Of a DNA stretch of 64,000 bases, positions 42,943-50,241 are shown in pieces. A program made the translations under genes and the position numbers. Origin of the DNA: Streptomyces spiroverticillatus. Its GTDB lineage: Bacteria > Actinomycetota > Actinomycetes > Streptomycetales > Streptomycetaceae. The stretch is from assembly GCA_014650415.1 (NCBI GenBank), contig BMUX01000011.1, positions 46,051 to 110,050 on the forward strand. Reading direction: 5' to 3'. Under the pieces are notes generated by a model, which did no database searches, was not told the DNA's origin, and saw nothing but the letters and a program-made list of their open reading frames with translations. Numbering within the stretch: the first letter of the stretch is position 1; every line of letters begins with the position of its first letter.

Positions 42943-43129
42943 CCGGCCCCGGGTGCGACCATCGACCCCTGGGCCGCACCCCACGCCAAAGACCCCATTT
43001 CGTACCCACCCCTGCGCGCGCGATAATCGAACGCAGGGTCGCGGTATGAGAGGAAGCTCGGACGTCCTAGTTGTGACGGAAGGCGTGACGCGGCCCACTT
43101 CCAAACAAACCGGTGAAGGACACGCACTC

Positions 43130-44221
43130 ATGACGACGCCCACGACGATCGAGCTCAAGCCCTCTTCCACCCCGCTGTCCGAAGCGGAGCGCGAGGCGAT
43201 CCTCGCCAACCCCGGGTTCGGCCGCTACTTCACCGACCACATGGTCACCATCCGCTGGACCGAGGGCCGCGGCTGGCACGACGCCCAGCTCGTGCCGTAC
43301 GCCCCGCTCTCCATCGACCCGGCGAACATGACCCTGCACTACGCGCAGGAGATCTTCGAGGGCCTCAAGGCCTACCGCCGCCCCGACGGCTCGGTCGCCA
43401 CCTTCCGCCCCGAGGCCAACGCCAAGCGCTTCCAGTCCTCCGCGCACCGTCTGGCGATGCCGGAACTCCCCGTCGAGACCTTCATCGCCGCCTGCGACGC
43501 ACTCGTCAAGCAGGACGAGGCCTGGGTCCCGCCGCACGGCGGCGAGGAGTCCCTCTACCTGCGCCCCTTCATGATCGCCACCGAGGTCGGCCTGGGCGTC
43601 CGCCCCGCCAACGAGTACCTCTTCATCGTCATCGCCTCCCCGGCCGGCGCCTACTTCCCGGGCGGCGTGAAGCCCGTCTCCGTCTGGCTCTCGGAGAACT
43701 ACGTCCGCGCCGTCCCCGGCGGCATGGGCTACGCCAAGACCGGCGGCAACTACGCCGCGTCCCTCCTCGCGCAGGCCGAGGCCGCCGAGAAGGGCTGCGA
43801 CCAGGTCGTCTGGCTGGACGCGCTCGACCACAAGTGGGTCGAGGAGATGGGCGGCATGAACCTGTACTTCGTGTACGGCGACAAGATCGTCACCCCGGAG
43901 CTGACGGGCTCCCTCCTCGCGGGCGTCACCCGCGACACTCTCCTCAAGCTCGCCGGTGACCTGGGCTACACCTCCTCCGAGGGCCGCATCTCCACCGACC
44001 AGTGGCGCGCGGACGCCGAGTCCGGGGCCCTCACGGAGGTCTTCGCCTGCGGCACGGCGGCGGTCATCACCCCCGTCGGCCACGTGAAGTCGGCCTCCGC
44101 CGAGTGGACCACGGCGGACGGCGAGCCGGGCCGCGTGACGATGGCCCTCCGCAAGGCCCTCCTGGAGATCCAGACGGGCTCGGCGGCGGACACCCACGGG
44201 TGGATGCACGAGCTGGCGTAA
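43130..44221 (+). CDS. ilvE: branched-chain amino acid aminotransferase
   Basis: This 363-aa PLP fold-type IV enzyme catalyses the last step of Ile/Leu/Val synthesis. The Schiff-base Lys is K203 in MGYAKTGGNYAASLLAQ. Substrate-side motifs are LHYAQEIFEGLKAYR, YLRPFMIATEVGLGV, CDQVVWLDALDHKWVEEMGGMNLYFVY and EVFACGTAAVITPVG. The start ATG 43130 has a GAAGGA site. The frame stays open 84 bp upstream through a Val/Leu-rich stretch (MRGSSDVLVVTEGV from 43046), so a longer start or a translated leader is possible. Confidence 0.95.
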   Translation: MTTPTTIELKPSSTPLSEAEREAILANPGFGRYFTDHMVTIRWTEGRGWHDAQLVPYAPLSIDPANMTLHYAQEIFEGLKAYRRPDGSVATFRPEANAKRFQSSAHRLAMPELPVETFIAACDALVKQDEAWVPPHGGEESLYLRPFMIATEVGLGVRPANEYLFIVIASPAGAYFPGGVKPVSVWLSENYVRAVPGGMGYAKTGGNYAASLLAQAEAAEKGCDQVVWLDALDHKWVEEMGGMNLYFVYGDKIVTPELTGSLLAGVTRDTLLKLAGDLGYTSSEGRISTDQWRADAESGALTEVFACGTAAVITPVGHVKSASAEWTTADGEPGRVTMALRKALLEIQTGSAADTHGWMHELA

Positions 44222-44257
44222 TCGGTGCGGGGGAGTGCGGGCCGGGGCCTCTCGGTT

Positions 44258-44379
44258 CCGCCCCGCCCCCTTGGGCGGCGGGGCCGCCCCCCGGGGGCGG
44301 GACGGGCGGGCAAGGGGGCGGCCCCCTCGCTCCGGGCCCGCCCCGGCACCGCCCCCTGCCCGCACCCCCGACACCGGTC
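44258..44379 (+). repeat. GC-rich dispersed element, copy 2
   Basis: This block has the order CCCCTTGGGCGGCGGGGCCG, CCGGGGGCGGGACGGGCGGG, CAAGGGGGCGGCCCC, CCGGGCCCGCCCCGG, CGCACCCCCGACACCGG. It matches copy 1 (402-525, reversed) and copy 3 (53012-53098). It fills the 161-bp gap between the convergent ilvE and amidase genes. Confidence 0.75.
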
Positions 44380-44382
44380 GAG

Positions 44383-45549
44383 CTAGCCCGGCAGCACTGG
44401 GGCCAAGCCCGCCGCCCAGGCGAGCAACCTCTCGTCCTCACCCGCCCCGGCCACGCACTGCACCCCCAGCGGCAGCCCGTTCGCCGCCCTCCCCGCCGGG
44501 AGGGAGAGCGACGGCAGGCCCGCGTTGCTCCACGGCAGGGACATCACCGAGCTGCCGGTCGTCGCGAGGGACGCCGGAGCCGGGCCGGGGGCCGCCGGGG
44601 TCACCCAGACGTCGACCCCGGCCGAGCGTGCCGACTCCGCGAGCCGCTCCCGGAAACCTTCCCGGGCCGCGCAAGCCGCCTCGTACGCGGCATCGGAGAT
44701 CCCTTCGCCCTCGCGCAGGACCGCCAGGGTCTCCTCCCGGTAGAGGTGGCCGTACGTGGCGAACCAGGGGGCGTGGGACCGTACCGCCTCGTAGCGGTTC
44801 ATGGTGAAGAGCTGGCGGCGGATCGCGTCGAAGTCCGGCATGACGGGCACCCGCCGCACCTCGTACCCGGCGTCCCGCAGCATGCGTACGTGTTCGGCGA
44901 AGGCGGCCAGGGCCTCGGGGGAGGCCTGGGACAGGTACGGGCCGTCGGGGATTGCGAGTACGGGCGGTCCCGGCTCGGGCTCGGTCCAGTCGTCGCAGGC
45001 GACCGAGGCCGCGACCGCGACCCCGGCCACGTCGGGCGCGTACAGGCCCAGCGTGTCGAAGGACGGGGCGTTCGGGATCACGCCGTCGATCGGGATGCGG
45101 CCGTGGGTCGGCTTGAAGCCGACGACTCCGCAGTAGGCGGCCGGGCGGATCATCGAGCCGACGGTCTGTGTGCCCACGGCCAGCGGCACCATTCCGGCCG
45201 CGACCGCCGCCGCCGAGCCGCTGCTGGAGCCTCCGGGAGTGTGCGCGAGGTTGTGCGGGTTGCGGGTCGGGCCGGGGGCCAGGATCGCGAATTCGGCGGT
45301 CACCGTCTTGCCCGCCACGTACGCGCCCGCCGCCAGCAGCCTGGTGATGATCGTCGCCTGTGGTCCGGCCAGGGCCTCGGGCGGGAGGGCCGAGCCGCCG
45401 CCGGTGGGCATGCCGTCCACGTGGATGATGTCCTTGACCCCGACGGCGATCCCGCTCAGGGGGCCGGGCGCGGACACCGGCGGCGGGTCGGTGTACGTCA
45501 CGAACGCCCGTATATCGGCGTCCAGTTGGGCAAGCTCCGAGGCCTTCAT
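44383..45549 (-). CDS. amidase-signature family hydrolase
   Basis: This is a protein of 388 aa from ATG 45549. The Lys-cisSer-Ser triad is K39 (VGVKDII), S108 (PGGSSSGSAAAVA) and S132 (GTQTVGSMIRPAAYCG). It lacks GatB/GatC partners and so hydrolyses a free amide of unknown identity. The start overlaps the stop of the upstream phosphatase/nuclease gene by 4 bp (ATGA), so they are co-translated. It is unrelated to the true gatA at 976 in role. Confidence 0.88.
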   Translation of the reverse strand: MKASELAQLDADIRAFVTYTDPPPVSAPGPLSGIAVGVKDIIHVDGMPTGGGSALPPEALAGPQATIITRLLAAGAYVAGKTVTAEFAILAPGPTRNPHNLAHTPGGSSSGSAAAVAAGMVPLAVGTQTVGSMIRPAAYCGVVGFKPTHGRIPIDGVIPNAPSFDTLGLYAPDVAGVAVAASVACDDWTEPEPGPPVLAIPDGPYLSQASPEALAAFAEHVRMLRDAGYEVRRVPVMPDFDAIRRQLFTMNRYEAVRSHAPWFATYGHLYREETLAVLREGEGISDAAYEAACAAREGFRERLAESARSAGVDVWVTPAAPGPAPASLATTGSSVMSLPWSNAGLPSLSLPAGRAANGLPLGVQCVAGAGEDERLLAWAAGLAPVLPG

Positions 45550-46370
45550 TCCGCTGCTCCCGTCGTCAGGTCCACTCGTACTCCGGCGTGGTCCGAAGGC
45601 CACACCCCGTCCACCGCTTCGTGCCCGAAGCGGGCCACCGACCGCACCGCGCCCAGCCCGCCGGGGCCCGGTACGCCCAGGAACACGTAGTCGATCCGGG
45701 TGCTCGGGCCGGGCGTGTGGTAGCCGTTGCCGGCGTCCCAAGTGGCGTACGGAGCGCCAGGTTCCGCGTACTCCCAGGCGTCCACGAAGACCTGCTTCGG
45801 TACTGGCGGGGCGGTCTTGTAGCCGCCCATCAGCCGGATCTCGTCCGAGTCGGGCCAGGCGTTGAAGTCCCCGGCGATCACGGGCGGGAAGGGCCCGTCG
45901 CCCCGGTGCTCGGCCACGAAGCGGTGCAGGGCGCGCACCTGGACGCAGCGGGTGGCCGAGTCGTACACGGCGGAGTTCAGGTGGGTGGTGAAGACGGGCA
46001 CCGGGCCGTCCGGCGAGTCCACCCGTGCGTACAGCGCCATCCGGCCGTTGTCGACGGCCCCGTCGGCGGGCAGCCGCACCGACGCCCGCGCGCCGATCGG
46101 CCACCGGGAGAGGACGGCCACGCCGATGTCGGAGGCGTCGCCGTCGGTGCGCCGCTGCCAGTGGTGCGGCTCCTCGAACCGCACCCACGTCCAGTGGGCG
46201 AGCCCCAGCTCGTCCGCCAGCCAATCGGCCAGGTTCTCCCGGTGGTTGGCCCACACCTCCTGGAGGACGACGACATCCGGCCGCTGCTCCCGCAGCACGT
46301 CCAGGATCGCCTTCCGGCGGGCGTCCCACGGGCCGAACCGCCACCACAGATTCCATGTCAGTACGCGCAT
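45546..46370 (-). CDS. endonuclease/exonuclease/phosphatase-family protein
   Basis: This 274-aa protein is cytoplasmic, with no signal. The EEP motifs occur in order: LTWNLWWRFGPWD, VVVLQEVW, VFTTHLNS, VIAGDFNAWPDSDEIR, RIDYVFLG and PSDHAGVRVDL. It is likely a Mg-dependent phosphodiesterase or DNA/RNA nuclease of the sphingomyelinase/AP-endonuclease fold. It shares an operon with the amidase. It is divergent from the TolB-like secreted protein gene, the starts being 144 bp apart. Confidence 0.87.
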   Translation of the reverse strand: MRVLTWNLWWRFGPWDARRKAILDVLREQRPDVVVLQEVWANHRENLADWLADELGLAHWTWVRFEEPHHWQRRTDGDASDIGVAVLSRWPIGARASVRLPADGAVDNGRMALYARVDSPDGPVPVFTTHLNSAVYDSATRCVQVRALHRFVAEHRGDGPFPPVIAGDFNAWPDSDEIRLMGGYKTAPPVPKQVFVDAWEYAEPGAPYATWDAGNGYHTPGPSTRIDYVFLGVPGPGGLGAVRSVARFGHEAVDGVWPSDHAGVRVDLTTGAAE

Positions 46371-46514
46371 GCGCCGAACCTACCGGCACGCCCCGCGCCG
46401 GTGGCCGGGCACCGGAATTCGGACAACGCCGCCCGGGCTGCGAACCGATCGCGGTGCGTGCGCGTCTTGTGTCCCGTACGGCACAACAACCGCACACATA
46501 CGGGGAGTTCCACC

Positions 46515-47738
46515 ATGCACGCCGCAACACGCACCGCACTCGGCGCGGCGCTCGTCGCCGCCCTCACCGTCCTGACCCTGCCCGCCGCCTCCGCCTCCGC
46601 CGGCCCGCTCGCCCCGCGCACCGAGAAGCTCAGCACCGGGCCCGGGGGTGCGCAGGCCGACAAGTCGTCGGGCGGCCCCGTGCTGAGCGCCGACGGGAAG
46701 ACCATCGCCTTCAGCTCGGACGCCTCGAACCTGGTCGCGGGGGACACCCCGGACACCGAGGACGTGTTCGTGCGCAGGCCGGGCAGCAGCGCGCTCGTGC
46801 GGGTGTCCGTGCCGGGCAAGCAGGCGTCCGGCCCGCGGCTCAGCTCCACCGGCCGCTACCTGACCTTCACCGCCCGCGACGCGGACTTCGTCTACACGCT
46901 CCACCTGCGGGACCTGACCACCGGAAAGACGGTCCGCCTCGACCCGAAGCTCTCGGACGCCTACCGGGCCGACGGCCCCGCCCCGATCAGCGCCGACGGG
47001 CGTTACGTCGCTCTCGACGCCCACCCCACGGACGCCACCCCGGCCGGGGCGGGGGACGGCGGCAGGGTCTATCTGCTGGACCGGCAGACCGGCAAGACCG
47101 TACGGATCAGCGAGAAGCCGAACCACTGGCAGCGCTCCTGCGGCGTCGCCGCGATCAGCGACGACGGCACCAAGGTCGTCTACCAGGACGCGTACGCCAA
47201 TGGCCCGGTCGGCGGCGACTGGAGCGACCTCTACGTCTGGGACCGCACCACCGGCAAGAGGGTCCAGGCGGACACCACCCACAACGGGGCCCCGGCCGAC
47301 TACGAGTCCAGCGGCGCGCTGATCAGCGGCGACGGCACCAAGGTCACCTTCACGTCGCTGGCCACCAACCTCGTCCCCGGCCCGCCCACCAAGGGCTACC
47401 ACGCGTTCGTCCGCGACCTGAAGACCGGGAAGCTGACCCGCATCGACGGCCTCACGCCCACGAACACCACTCTGGCGCAGGGCATTTCCCGCGACGGCAA
47501 GAAAGCCCTGATCAACGTGGTGGGCAGCGGCTACGAGAGTGCGCTGTACGTCCGCGACCTGACCACCGGCAGCTCGACCCTGGCCAGCCCGAACATCGAG
47601 GGCAAGCCGACGGGGACGGTGGGCAGTGTCCTGAGCGCGGACGCCTCGACCGTCGTCTTCGGGGCGGACGACGAGGCGAAGTTCGTCCCCGGCGACACCA
47701 ACGGCGAATGGGACCTCTTCGTACGCCAACTGAAGTGA
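46515..47738 (+). CDS. secreted TolB-like beta-propeller protein
   Basis: This 407-aa protein has a Sec signal peptide (TALGAALVAALTVLTLPAASASA). The rest consists of about six or seven TolB/PD40 blades, each with the S.DG..VAF.S...NLV pattern: GPVLSADGKTIAFSSDASNLVAG, GPAPISADGRYVALDAH, VAAISDDGTKVVYQD, GALISGDGTKVTFTSLATNLVPG and GSVLSADASTVVFGADDEAKFV. It has no catalytic motif, so it is probably an extracellular binding or scaffold protein. Short imperfect repeats follow the stop (47736-47805). Confidence 0.88.
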   Translation: MHAATRTALGAALVAALTVLTLPAASASAGPLAPRTEKLSTGPGGAQADKSSGGPVLSADGKTIAFSSDASNLVAGDTPDTEDVFVRRPGSSALVRVSVPGKQASGPRLSSTGRYLTFTARDADFVYTLHLRDLTTGKTVRLDPKLSDAYRADGPAPISADGRYVALDAHPTDATPAGAGDGGRVYLLDRQTGKTVRISEKPNHWQRSCGVAAISDDGTKVVYQDAYANGPVGGDWSDLYVWDRTTGKRVQADTTHNGAPADYESSGALISGDGTKVTFTSLATNLVPGPPTKGYHAFVRDLKTGKLTRIDGLTPTNTTLAQGISRDGKKALINVVGSGYESALYVRDLTTGSSTLASPNIEGKPTGTVGSVLSADASTVVFGADDEAKFVPGDTNGEWDLFVRQLK

Positions 47739-47866
47739 GCCCGGGCAGGTGGAGTGGGCCCGGCAGGTCAAGTGAATCCGGGCACGTGAAGTGAGCCCGG
47801 TCAGGATGCGGCCCGCATCCTGAGACACCGTGAGACGCGGGGGCGGTCCTGTGCCAGACTGCCCCC

Positions 47867-47917
47867 GTGTCCTCGTTCGCCATGATTATCGGCAGCAGGC
47901 GCGCCGGTCCGCAGTGA
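47867..47917 (+). CDS. candidate cimA leader peptide (MSSFAMIIGSRRAGPQ or MIIGSRRAGPQ)
   Basis: A short ORF starts at GTG 47867 or ATG 47882, with adjacent Ile codons ATT-ATC at 47885-47890, and stops at 47917. It is followed by a terminator hairpin and T6 run 200 bp before cimA, whose product starts isoleucine synthesis via citramalate. Two Ile codons in a leader in front of an Ile pathway gene fit ribosome-mediated attenuation. No strong ribosome-binding site is obvious, so this is less certain than the ilvB leader. Confidence 0.5.
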   Translation: MSSFAMIIGSRRAGPQ

Positions 47918-47978
47918 CCGCCCCGTACGCCCACCAGCCCGTACGGCGCGGCCACCGAGCTCCAGACCCGCGCGCAGA

Positions 47979-48004
47979 CCTCTCGCACCCGCGAGGGGTT
48001 TTTT
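47979..48004 (+). terminator. attenuator terminator upstream of cimA
   Basis: CCTCTCGC pairs with GCGAGGGG (8 bp, one G-U) across an ACCC tetraloop, followed by TTTTTT. It stands 115 bp before the cimA start on the same strand, where a normal gene-end terminator has no matching upstream gene other than the leader ORF. The pair GCGCCG (47901-47906) and CGGCGC (47944-47949) could form a competing hairpin. Confidence 0.8.
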
Positions 48005-48119
48005 CGTTTTCCGGCCCCACCCCGGCCCGAGGAACGAGGCGCACGCGAAGATGGAGGCAAGTGGAGCAAGCCATTCCGCAGCCTGGGGTGCACCCCAGGA
48101 CCCGACAGGAGTCAGACGC

Positions 48120-49778
48120 ATGACGACCGCAGGCAGTGCAGACAGCGCAGGCACCGCAGAGAGCGCAGGCACCGCAGAGGGCCTTGACGACAGCTTCCAC
48201 GTCTTCGACACCACGCTGCGCGACGGCGCCCAGCGCGAGGGGATCAACCTCACCGTCGCGGACAAGCTGGCCATCGCCCGGCATCTGGACGACTTCGGGG
48301 TGGGCTTCATCGAGGGCGGCTGGCCCGGCGCCAACCCCCGCGACACCGAGTTCTTCTCCCGCGCCCAGCAGGAGATCACCTTCCGCAACGCCCAGCTGGT
48401 GGCCTTCGGCGCGACCCGCCGCCCGGGTACGAAGGCAGCCGACGACCCGCAGGTCAACGCCCTGCTGACGTCCGGGGCCCCGGTGATCACCCTGGTCGCC
48501 AAGTCCCACGACCGGCACGTCGAGCTGGCGCTGCGCACGACGCTCGACGAGAACGTGGCGATGGTCCGCGACACCGTGTCGTACCTCCGCGAGCAGGGCC
48601 GCCGCGTCTTCGTCGACTGCGAGCACTTCTTCGACGGCTACCGCGCCAACCCCGAGTACGCCAAGGCCGTCGTGCGGGCCGCCTCCGAGGCCGGGGCCGA
48701 CGTCGTCATCCTCTGCGACACCAACGGCGGCATGCTCCCCGCCCAGATCCAGGCCGTCGTCGCCACCGTCCTCGCCGACACCGGCGCCCGCCTGGGCATC
48801 CACGCCCAGGACGACACCGGCTGCGCCGTCGCCAACACCCTGGCCGCCGTCGACGCGGGCGCCACCCACGTCCAGTGCACCGCCAACGGCTACGGCGAGC
48901 GCGTCGGCAACGCCAACCTCTTCCCCGTCGTCGCCGCCCTGGAGCTGAAGTACGGCAAGAAGGTCCTCCCCGAGGGCTCCCTGCGCGAGATGACCCGCAT
49001 CTCCCACGCCATCGCCGAGGTCGTCAACCTCACGCCCTCCACCCACCAGCCGTACGTCGGCGTCTCGGCCTTCGCGCACAAGGCGGGCCTGCACGCCTCC
49101 GCCATCAAGGTCGACCCCGACCTCTACCAGCACATCGACCCCGACCTCGTCGGCAACCGCATCCGGATGCTCGTCTCCGACATGGCCGGCCGCGCCTCCA
49201 TCGAGCTCAAGGGCAAGGAGCTGGGCGTCGAACTCGGCGACGACCGCGAGCTGGTGGGCCGCGTCGTGGACCGGGTCAAGGAGCGCGAGCTCAAGGGCTA
49301 CACGTACGAAGCGGCCGACGCCTCCTTCGAACTCCTGCTGCGCGAGGAGGCGGAGGGCCGCGCCCGCCGCTACTTCCGCATCGAGTCCTGGCGGGCCATC
49401 GTCGAGGACCGCCCCGACGGCACGCACGCCAACGAGGCGACCGTGAAGCTGTGGGCCAAGGGCGAGCGCATCGTCGCGACCGCCGAGGGAAACGGCCCGG
49501 TCAACGCCCTGGACCGGGCGCTGCGGGTGGCCCTGGAGCGGATCTACCCGCAGCTCGCCAAGCTGGAGCTGGTGGACTACAAGGTCCGCATCCTGGAGGG
49601 CACCCACGGCACTGAGTCCACCACCCGCGTCCTCATCACCACCGGCGACGGCGGCAACTCGGGCGGCGACTGGTCGACGGTCGGCGTCGCGGAGAACGTC
49701 ATCGCGGCGTCCTGGCAGGCGCTGGAGGACGCGTACACCTACGGACTGCTGCGCGCGGGCGTCGAACCGACGGAGTGA
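48120..49778 (+). CDS. cimA: citramalate synthase
   Basis: This is a protein of 552 aa from ATG 48120 with an AGGAG site. It makes (R)-citramalate from pyruvate and acetyl-CoA, an entry to 2-ketobutyrate and isoleucine. The HMGL-like catalytic barrel begins HVFDTTLRDGAQREGINLTVADKLAIA and includes GGWPGANPRDTEFF and HAQDDTGCAVANTLAAVDAGATHVQCTANGYGERVGNANL. The LeuA dimerisation/regulatory domain is at the C-terminus. The first 20 residues contain two copies of an 18-bp repeat (AGCGCAGGCACCGCAGAG). It belongs to the CimA type rather than LeuA by its overall pattern. Control by the upstream attenuator is likely. Confidence 0.9.
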   Translation: MTTAGSADSAGTAESAGTAEGLDDSFHVFDTTLRDGAQREGINLTVADKLAIARHLDDFGVGFIEGGWPGANPRDTEFFSRAQQEITFRNAQLVAFGATRRPGTKAADDPQVNALLTSGAPVITLVAKSHDRHVELALRTTLDENVAMVRDTVSYLREQGRRVFVDCEHFFDGYRANPEYAKAVVRAASEAGADVVILCDTNGGMLPAQIQAVVATVLADTGARLGIHAQDDTGCAVANTLAAVDAGATHVQCTANGYGERVGNANLFPVVAALELKYGKKVLPEGSLREMTRISHAIAEVVNLTPSTHQPYVGVSAFAHKAGLHASAIKVDPDLYQHIDPDLVGNRIRMLVSDMAGRASIELKGKELGVELGDDRELVGRVVDRVKERELKGYTYEAADASFELLLREEAEGRARRYFRIESWRAIVEDRPDGTHANEATVKLWAKGERIVATAEGNGPVNALDRALRVALERIYPQLAKLELVDYKVRILEGTHGTESTTRVLITTGDGGNSGGDWSTVGVAENVIAASWQALEDAYTYGLLRAGVEPTE

Positions 49779-49848
49779 TCCGAGGGAGTGATCCGACGCA
49801 GTGGCCCGCCGCAGCGACCCGTCGGAGTGACCCGTCGGAGTGACCGGA
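49771..49848 (+). repeat. six tandem 13-bp repeats overlapping the cimA stop
   Basis: The units are CGGAGTGATCCGA, GGGAGTGATCCGA, CGCAGTGGCCCGC, CGCAGCGACCCGT, CGGAGTGACCCGT and CGGAGTGACCGGA. The period of 13 is not a codon multiple, so the repeat is noncoding except for the last codons and stop of cimA. The region 49849-50097 holds the lasso-peptide promoter and the inverted repeat at 49899-49925, with no other gene. Confidence 0.85.
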
Positions 49849-49898
49849 AACCCGTCCGCGTGGCCGATTTAGGTTCAATGAGCAACTAGTAAGCGCTC

Positions 49899-49925
49899 GT
49901 TCACCCTCGGTCAAGGGGGGTGAAC
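49899..49925. promoter_or_regulatory. inverted repeat in the lasso-cluster promoter region
   Basis: GTTCACCC (49899-49906) and GGGTGAAC (49918-49925) are exact inverted copies across 11 bp, about 175-200 bp before the lasso precursor start. The half-site equals the PHO-box unit GTTCACC, but the known PHO box uses direct repeats, so a different dimeric regulator is as likely. Confidence 0.45.
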
Positions 49926-50097
49926 TCGTCACGTGTGAGGTTGATCAAGCCATCTCCGGGGTCCGGGGGTGCACAAGAGTTCGGGAAGCGGATCAACTGT
50001 CCCCGGCCGTCACGGAGTCCACACGGTTCCCACCGTGCACATCCGTCACAGTCGCTTTCTTACTCAGTGCACCCCTACTTACGGAGAGGACGTGACG

Positions 50098-50217
50098 ATG
50101 ATGAAGAAGACCTACGTCAAGCCGTCGCTGTTCAACCAGGGCGACTTCAGCAAGAAGACCGCGGGCATGTTCTATGCCTCGTGCAAGGAGTTCTGGTCCC
50201 GTCGGCTCTGTATCTGA
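50098..50217 (+). CDS. lasso-peptide precursor; core GMFYASCKEFWSRRLCI
   Basis: A 39-aa peptide. ATG 50098 (or 50101) follows GGAGAGGA. The leader contains Y6-V-K-P9, matching the YxxP motif read by the RiPP recognition element, and Thr at position -2 of the cut. Cleavage after TA gives a 17-residue core with Gly1 and Glu9, allowing a nine-residue isopeptide ring. C7 (ring) and C16 (tail) could form a disulfide. From residue masses I calculate 2077.97 Da for the macrolactam and 2075.95 Da with a disulfide. It resembles the S. roseosporus lasso peptide SRO15-2005 (remembered as GYFVGSYKEYWSRRII), which lacks cysteines. Confidence 0.9.
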   Translation: MMKKTYVKPSLFNQGDFSKKTAGMFYASCKEFWSRRLCI

Positions 50218-50241
50218 GCTGCGGAAACCGGTAACTGAGTG

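Noticed and set aside
44383..45549. Second gatA
   Set aside because: The protein has the amidase triad but lacks gatC/gatB neighbours and is paired with a phosphatase-like gene; the real gatA is at 976.
49771..49848. Tandem repeats as a CRISPR array
   Set aside because: The units are contiguous without spacers, imperfect and 13 bp long; no cas genes are present.
50098..50217. Class I (siamycin-like) lasso peptide
   Set aside because: Class I cores begin with Cys and have four Cys. Here the core starts with Gly and has two Cys, so a class III-like form or a free-thiol form is more plausible.
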